A stretch of DNA of 18,130 bases from Gammaproteobacteria bacterium (GTDB lineage: Bacteria > Pseudomonadota > Gammaproteobacteria > Chromatiales > Chromatiaceae): positions 1-18,130 of the forward strand of contig JABDQZ010000229.1 of the NCBI GenBank assembly GCA_013041975.1, in the 5' to 3' direction. Below, piece by piece: positions 15,627 to 18,130 of the stretch; the stretch's first letter is position 1; each line of letters opens with the position of its first letter. The translations under genes and the position numbers were made by a program. The notes under the pieces were generated by a model. The model worked only from the letters and a program-made list of their open reading frames with translations. It had not been told where the DNA came from and ran no database searches.

Positions 15627-16184
15627 TTAAGCCTTGTTCCAGGGCATGTCCGAAAATACTTTTGCCAGGCAAAAGCGCTGATCAAATGCTGAAATCAACA
15701 TAACCAAACCAACGAAGCCGACAAGTACGGTAAACACCGGATCTAAAAGCACGCCCTTTACGGCAAACAGAAAAATCAGTATTCCCATAAAGACCTGTGC
15801 CTGGGCCTGTGGCGAAAGATTAACTGACCAGCTTTTGTTGATGAGTTTCATTGTTGGCAGATCTGATTTAACCCAGGCATCAGTACCACCATTGACAACA
15901 TAGAGATTATTCAGTCCCTGGTCATGAAGCTTTTCTGCTGCCTGTTGTGCCCTGAAACCTGCTGTGCAAATCAAATAAAGTGGTTCTTCAGAGCCAATTG
16001 CTGCACCAAACTTGTTTTGTAGAGTATTTGCACTTAATTCAGACATGGATACAGATTTCGCACCTTCTGCGTGTTCGCTTGCGAATTCCTTGGTAGACCT
16101 GACATCCACCAAATGCACGGGTAATCCCACTTGCATTTTTTCGTGAACAAATTCTGGATTAACCGTGGATACGTTGTTTTTCAT
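15627..16184 (-). CDS. Membrane-anchored rhodanese (rhodanese plus two-helix C-terminus)
   Basis: A 185-residue protein with an N-terminal rhodanese domain (about 5-112) and a C-terminal pair of membrane helices (about 131-147 and 150-166) of DUF2892 type, the layout of E. coli YgaP. The rhodanese has the LVDVRSTKEFASEH segment (25-38) and the active-site loop starting at Cys73 (CTAGFRA), whose cysteine would carry a persulfide. GGTDAW (99-104) is the usual late motif. The tail RFCLAKVFSDMPWN has a second cysteine (Cys172). It probably transfers sulfane sulfur at the inner face of the membrane and supplies the persulfide dioxygenase encoded next. Start: the ATG at 16184 has AGGAGA 5 nt upstream. 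It is divergent from the small membrane peptide gene and the NhaR-like regulator. Confidence 0.9.
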   Translation of the reverse strand: MKNNVSTVNPEFVHEKMQVGLPVHLVDVRSTKEFASEHAEGAKSVSMSELSANTLQNKFGAAIGSEEPLYLICTAGFRAQQAAEKLHDQGLNNLYVVNGGTDAWVKSDLPTMKLINKSWSVNLSPQAQAQVFMGILIFLFAVKGVLLDPVFTVLVGFVGLVMLISAFDQRFCLAKVFSDMPWNKA

Positions 16185-16439
16185 TAATATCTCCTGATAG
16201 ATTCATTTGCATATAATCTGCGTTCATTGACACGTCATTTCAATGCAAAATACATCGCTTTTTTCAGGATTAATTTCGAATAAATCGATGAATACCCGAG
16301 TAAATTTATTTTCAGGAGTAGTTCGTTTTTTTCGATCTATAACTCAGTATTATCTGTTTTTAGTTGATGTATTAATTGCCTAATCTGCAGATGTAGAAAC
16401 CGTTTTTACATGACGGTACAAATCAGCCCAGGAGGCGTT
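16185..16439. other. AT-rich intergenic regulatory region
   Basis: This 255-bp gap between the divergent rhodanese gene and the 44-residue peptide gene is clearly more AT-rich than the flanks. It holds the rhodanese Shine-Dalgarno (about 16190-16195, minus strand), a direct repeat (see 16261-16317), and a 7-bp inverted pair AATAAAT (16279-16285) with ATTTATT (16304-16310). Promoters for both directions must be here, but no convincing -35/-10 pair and no sigma54 GG-N10-GC site could be pinned down. Confidence 0.5.
16261..16317. repeat. Direct repeat TTTTCAGGA, 48 bp apart
   Basis: TTTTCAGGA occurs at 16261-16269 and 16309-16317, each followed by a related extension (TTAATTTCG and GTAGTTCG), a period of 48 bp or roughly 4.5 helical turns. 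The position upstream of two divergent transcripts is compatible with paired regulator sites. It could be chance in AT-rich DNA. Confidence 0.35.
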
Positions 16440-16574
16440 ATGGAACTCACAACTCTTTTTATTATATCTGGTACCGCGGCAGTTTTGCTGGCAAAACTGG
16501 CTGTGATGGCTTACTGCACTTGCAAGGTTGCCGAGTCATTCAATAGTCCGTTTACCAAAAAAACTTTCACCTAA
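16440..16574 (+). CDS. Small membrane peptide, 44 residues, unrecognised
   Basis: An open frame of 44 codons starting MELTTLFIIS and ending KKTFT. A strong Shine-Dalgarno, AGGAGG (16430-16435), lies 4 nt before the ATG, the best ribosome site in this part of the window. Residues 5-25 form one hydrophobic helix, followed by a CTC pair (Cys26, Cys28) and a short polar, Lys-containing tail, so a single-pass inner-membrane peptide with the tail in the cytoplasm is likely. I do not recognise the family. It sits between the divergent sulfur operon and the NhaR-like regulator gene on the same strand as the latter. The evidence for translation is the ribosome site plus a coherent membrane segment; no homology can be checked here. 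Confidence 0.55.
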   Translation: MELTTLFIISGTAAVLLAKLAVMAYCTCKVAESFNSPFTKKTFT

Positions 16575-16596
16575 GTCAATACTTCCCATGGTCTGG

Positions 16597-16636
16597 TATG
16601 CTGACCTGGAAAAGTTCATCACCAGGTCAGGCATAT
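16597..16636. repeat. Inverted repeat with long stem, after the small peptide gene
   Basis: TATGC-TGACCTGG (16597-16609) pairs with CCAGGTCAGGCATA (16622-16635), leaving one unpaired base and a 12-nt loop. As RNA this would be a stable hairpin of 13 pairs, 23 nt after the peptide stop codon. No T-run follows on the plus strand, so it is not a classical intrinsic terminator; mRNA end protection or a protein-binding palindrome are alternatives. The DNA from here to the regulator start holds only this repeat and the LysR-type box. Confidence 0.5.
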
Positions 16637-16688
16637 TATGAAAATATTCACTAAATTCAGGGAAACAAGTTCTGGCAAGATTTGTATA

Positions 16689-16713
16689 AATAGTTATTAT
16701 CAAGCTAACTATT
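16689..16713. promoter_or_regulatory. Candidate LysR-type operator before the NhaR-like gene
   Basis: AATAGTTA (16689-16696) and TAACTATT (16706-16713) are perfect 8-bp inverted repeats 9 bp apart. The inner part reads TTA-N9-TAA, which contains the T-N11-A core (T16695 to A16707) of LysR-type boxes. It ends 19 nt before the regulator's ATG, a position suited to autoregulation. A TATAAA-like -10 (16686-16691) overlaps its left arm, without a good -35. Confidence 0.5.
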
Positions 16714-16732
16714 GCAAAAAAGTTTGTTGATA

Positions 16733-17632
16733 ATGCATAACCTCAACCTGAAACATCTGCGGTACTTCTGGTCTGTTGCAACCCATGGTTCAATTGCCAA
16801 GGCTGCTGAAATATTATTTATTACGCCTCAAACCATTAGTGGACAAATAAGTGACCTGGAAAAGCAGGTTGGAAAAAAACTGTTCAAACGTGAAGGCCGT
16901 AATCTTGTTATGACCGAAACAGGACAGCTGGTTTTTTCTTATGCCGATGAAATGTTTCGACTTGGTAATGAGCTTCAGGATGTGCTTGCCGGACATACGC
17001 CAGGATCATCCATTACCTTAAAAGTCGGCATTGCCATGGTTGTTCCCAAGTTACTCACTTACCGGGTTCTGGAACCCGTTTTACACATGCAGGAACAGGT
17101 TCGTCTCATTTGTAATGAAGCCCCTTTAGTTGATTTACTTGCCGATCTTTCCGTTCATAAACTCGATGTTGTCCTTGCTGACAGCCCTACCAGCCCGGCT
17201 TTAAACATTCGCGCCTACAATCATGAACTGGGTCAATCAGGGATCACTTTTTTCAGCAGGCCCGAAAAAGCTGAAACTTATCGTGAAAATTTCCCTGACA
17301 GTCTGGATGGAGAAAAAATCCTTATGCCCAGTCATGGCAGCCATTTACGCCGCAGCCTCGAAACCTGGTTTCAGAAGAAAGATATCAATCCGATGGTCGT
17401 TGCCGAATTTGAAGACCGTGCACTGATGAAGGCCTTTGGTGAGGCTGGCGCTGGTATTTTTACCACTCCCACCGCAGTAAAAGATGATGTTCTGCAAAAG
17501 TATGGCGTCGAAGTGATCGGTGAAACAGAAGAAATCAGTGAGCGTTTCTTTCTTATCTCTGCTGAACGCCATATCAAAAATCCCGCCGTCTCTCTTATTA
17601 CTGAAACAGCGCGAAACAGTCTTTTCAAATAA
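16733..17632 (+). CDS. NhaR-like LysR family transcriptional regulator
   Basis: A 299-residue LysR-type regulator most similar, by eye, to NhaR. The N-terminal winged helix-turn-helix (about 4-64) includes NLKHLRYFWSV and FITPQTISGQISDLEKQVGKKLFKREGR; the PQTI-GQI recognition helix and YFW are NhaR-like. The C-terminal effector domain has HKLDVVLADSP and EFEDRALMKAFGEAGAGIFTTPT, again as in NhaR. E. coli NhaR activates the Na+/H+ antiporter gene nhaA and other targets in response to Na+. Here no antiporter gene is nearby; the neighbours are the small membrane peptide and the divergent persulfide dioxygenase/rhodanese operon. I chose the ATG at 16733; a TTG at 16712 would add seven residues but lies inside the inverted repeat at 16689-16713. 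The Shine-Dalgarno is poor for both. It converges on the last gene with 21 nt between. Confidence 0.88.
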   Translation: MHNLNLKHLRYFWSVATHGSIAKAAEILFITPQTISGQISDLEKQVGKKLFKREGRNLVMTETGQLVFSYADEMFRLGNELQDVLAGHTPGSSITLKVGIAMVVPKLLTYRVLEPVLHMQEQVRLICNEAPLVDLLADLSVHKLDVVLADSPTSPALNIRAYNHELGQSGITFFSRPEKAETYRENFPDSLDGEKILMPSHGSHLRRSLETWFQKKDINPMVVAEFEDRALMKAFGEAGAGIFTTPTAVKDDVLQKYGVEVIGETEEISERFFLISAERHIKNPAVSLITETARNSLFK

Positions 17633-17653
17633 GGCGGCTAGAACAGCATAATC

Positions 17654-18118
17654 TTAGGCGACAAGGTCCAGCGAGTTGAGCGGCATAGTATTCTTTCTGT
17701 CTTGCAATGCCACGGGAACGCCAGCTCGCCAGCTATTCTCATCATGCGCCAGGGTATAGCTGTTTTCATCTCTTTCAAGGTGCCTGTTCAACAGCAGAGC
17801 CTGGTTAATATCAGACACGCTTTCTTCTGAATTAAAATTGATATTCCAATGCTGGCTGGCAGTATCATCAAGATGATGTTTAACCAGTCTGGCCAGGCCT
17901 GCTACCGAAGGCGTTGACTGCAAAATGATTTTATTAGTCACCGGCATTGAAACTGGAATCGAGAGAAAGTATTGACCGCCCAGTATGCCCCGACAAAATA
18001 TCATGATCGAATCAACCTTTGCGTCAAAACTCTCCAGAAATACTTCGATCATTTTAACGGCATGATCAAAATCAATTTTGTTGCGCTCACTGAGTGTCTG
18101 CCGGTATTTCGACTGCAT
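17654..18118 (-). CDS. Unrecognised protein, possibly 5'-incomplete
   Basis: A minus-strand frame of 154 residues from the ATG at 18118. Codons upstream to the window edge (encoding SFRS) are open and no strong Shine-Dalgarno precedes the ATG (AGAAG is close), so the real start may lie outside. I do not recognise the family. The N-terminal third is charged (SKYRQTLSERNKIDFDHAV), a more hydrophobic middle (IMIFCRGILGGQYFLSIPVSMPV, about 38-60) does not look like a membrane helix because of Arg, Gly and Pro, and the rest is polar with many Asp/Asn/His. There is no signal peptide and no cysteine motif beyond one Cys (Cys42). It converges with the NhaR-like gene, so it belongs to a different transcription unit. 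No function is proposed. Confidence 0.65.
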   Translation of the reverse strand: MQSKYRQTLSERNKIDFDHAVKMIEVFLESFDAKVDSIMIFCRGILGGQYFLSIPVSMPVTNKIILQSTPSVAGLARLVKHHLDDTASQHWNINFNSEESVSDINQALLLNRHLERDENSYTLAHDENSWRAGVPVALQDRKNTMPLNSLDLVA

Positions 18119-18130
18119 GCTTCTGAAACT

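Noticed and set aside
16340..16385. Sigma54 promoter for the small peptide gene (TTGATGTATTAATTGCC)
   Set aside because: The essential GG at -24 is missing.
16712..17632. Longer form of the NhaR-like regulator starting at TTG 16712
   Set aside because: The extra seven residues are not part of the NhaR domain, the TTG has no Shine-Dalgarno, and it falls inside the putative operator; ATG 16733 fits the family start.

Overview
The window looks like chromosomal DNA of a ubiquinone-using gammaproteobacterium of moderate G+C. The basis is gene content and protein resemblance: a SpoT-type C-terminus, RidA, YjbQ, RecG, DgkA, UbiC/UbiA, a GntX/ComF-type phosphoribosyltransferase, a biotin operon with BioH and BioC, cbb3-oxidase assembly genes and an NhaR-like LysR regulator. 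I cannot name a genus. No rRNA, tRNA, CRISPR array, transposase or phage gene was seen. Coding density is high until about 16.2 kb, where the first sizeable AT-rich intergenic stretch appears.

Layout. (1) 1-4140: 3' part of spoT, then ridA, yjbQ on the opposite strand, and recG. (2) 4154-6094: a candidate sigma70 promoter followed by a tight dgkA-ubiC-ubiA operon, covering lipid recycling and the first two dedicated steps of ubiquinone synthesis. (3) 6099-6806: a ComF/GntX-type gene on the minus strand, divergent from the biotin operon. (4) 6796-11560: a candidate BirA operator over the -35 box of a candidate promoter, then bioB, bioF, bioH, bioC and bioD. All genes after bioF overlap by 1-4 nt. 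A palindromic repeat that can fold into a three-armed structure sits between bioB and bioF. bioA is not in the window. (5) 11580-14771: a SCO-like lipoprotein, the copper-exporting ATPase ccoI, and ccoS, which together suggest maturation of cbb3 cytochrome oxidase; the oxidase subunits are elsewhere. (6) 14907-16184 on the minus strand: a persulfide-dioxygenase-type MBL protein and a membrane-anchored rhodanese, a sulfane-sulfur handling operon. (7) 16185-17632: an AT-rich regulatory region with repeats, an easily missed 44-residue membrane peptide gene with a strong Shine-Dalgarno, and an NhaR-like LysR regulator preceded by a perfect 8-bp inverted repeat of LysR-box (T-N11-A) geometry. (8) 17654 to the end on the minus strand: an unrecognised protein, possibly continuing beyond the window.

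How the genes fit together: biotin supplies fatty-acid synthesis, and UbiC/UbiA and the cbb3 assembly factors serve respiration. The sulfur operon would oxidise persulfides to sulfite and could protect or feed the respiratory chain. The points most worth a second look are the candidate BirA operator, the cruciform repeat inside the biotin operon, the NhaR-like regulator next to sulfur genes with its own putative operator, and the unannotated small membrane protein.
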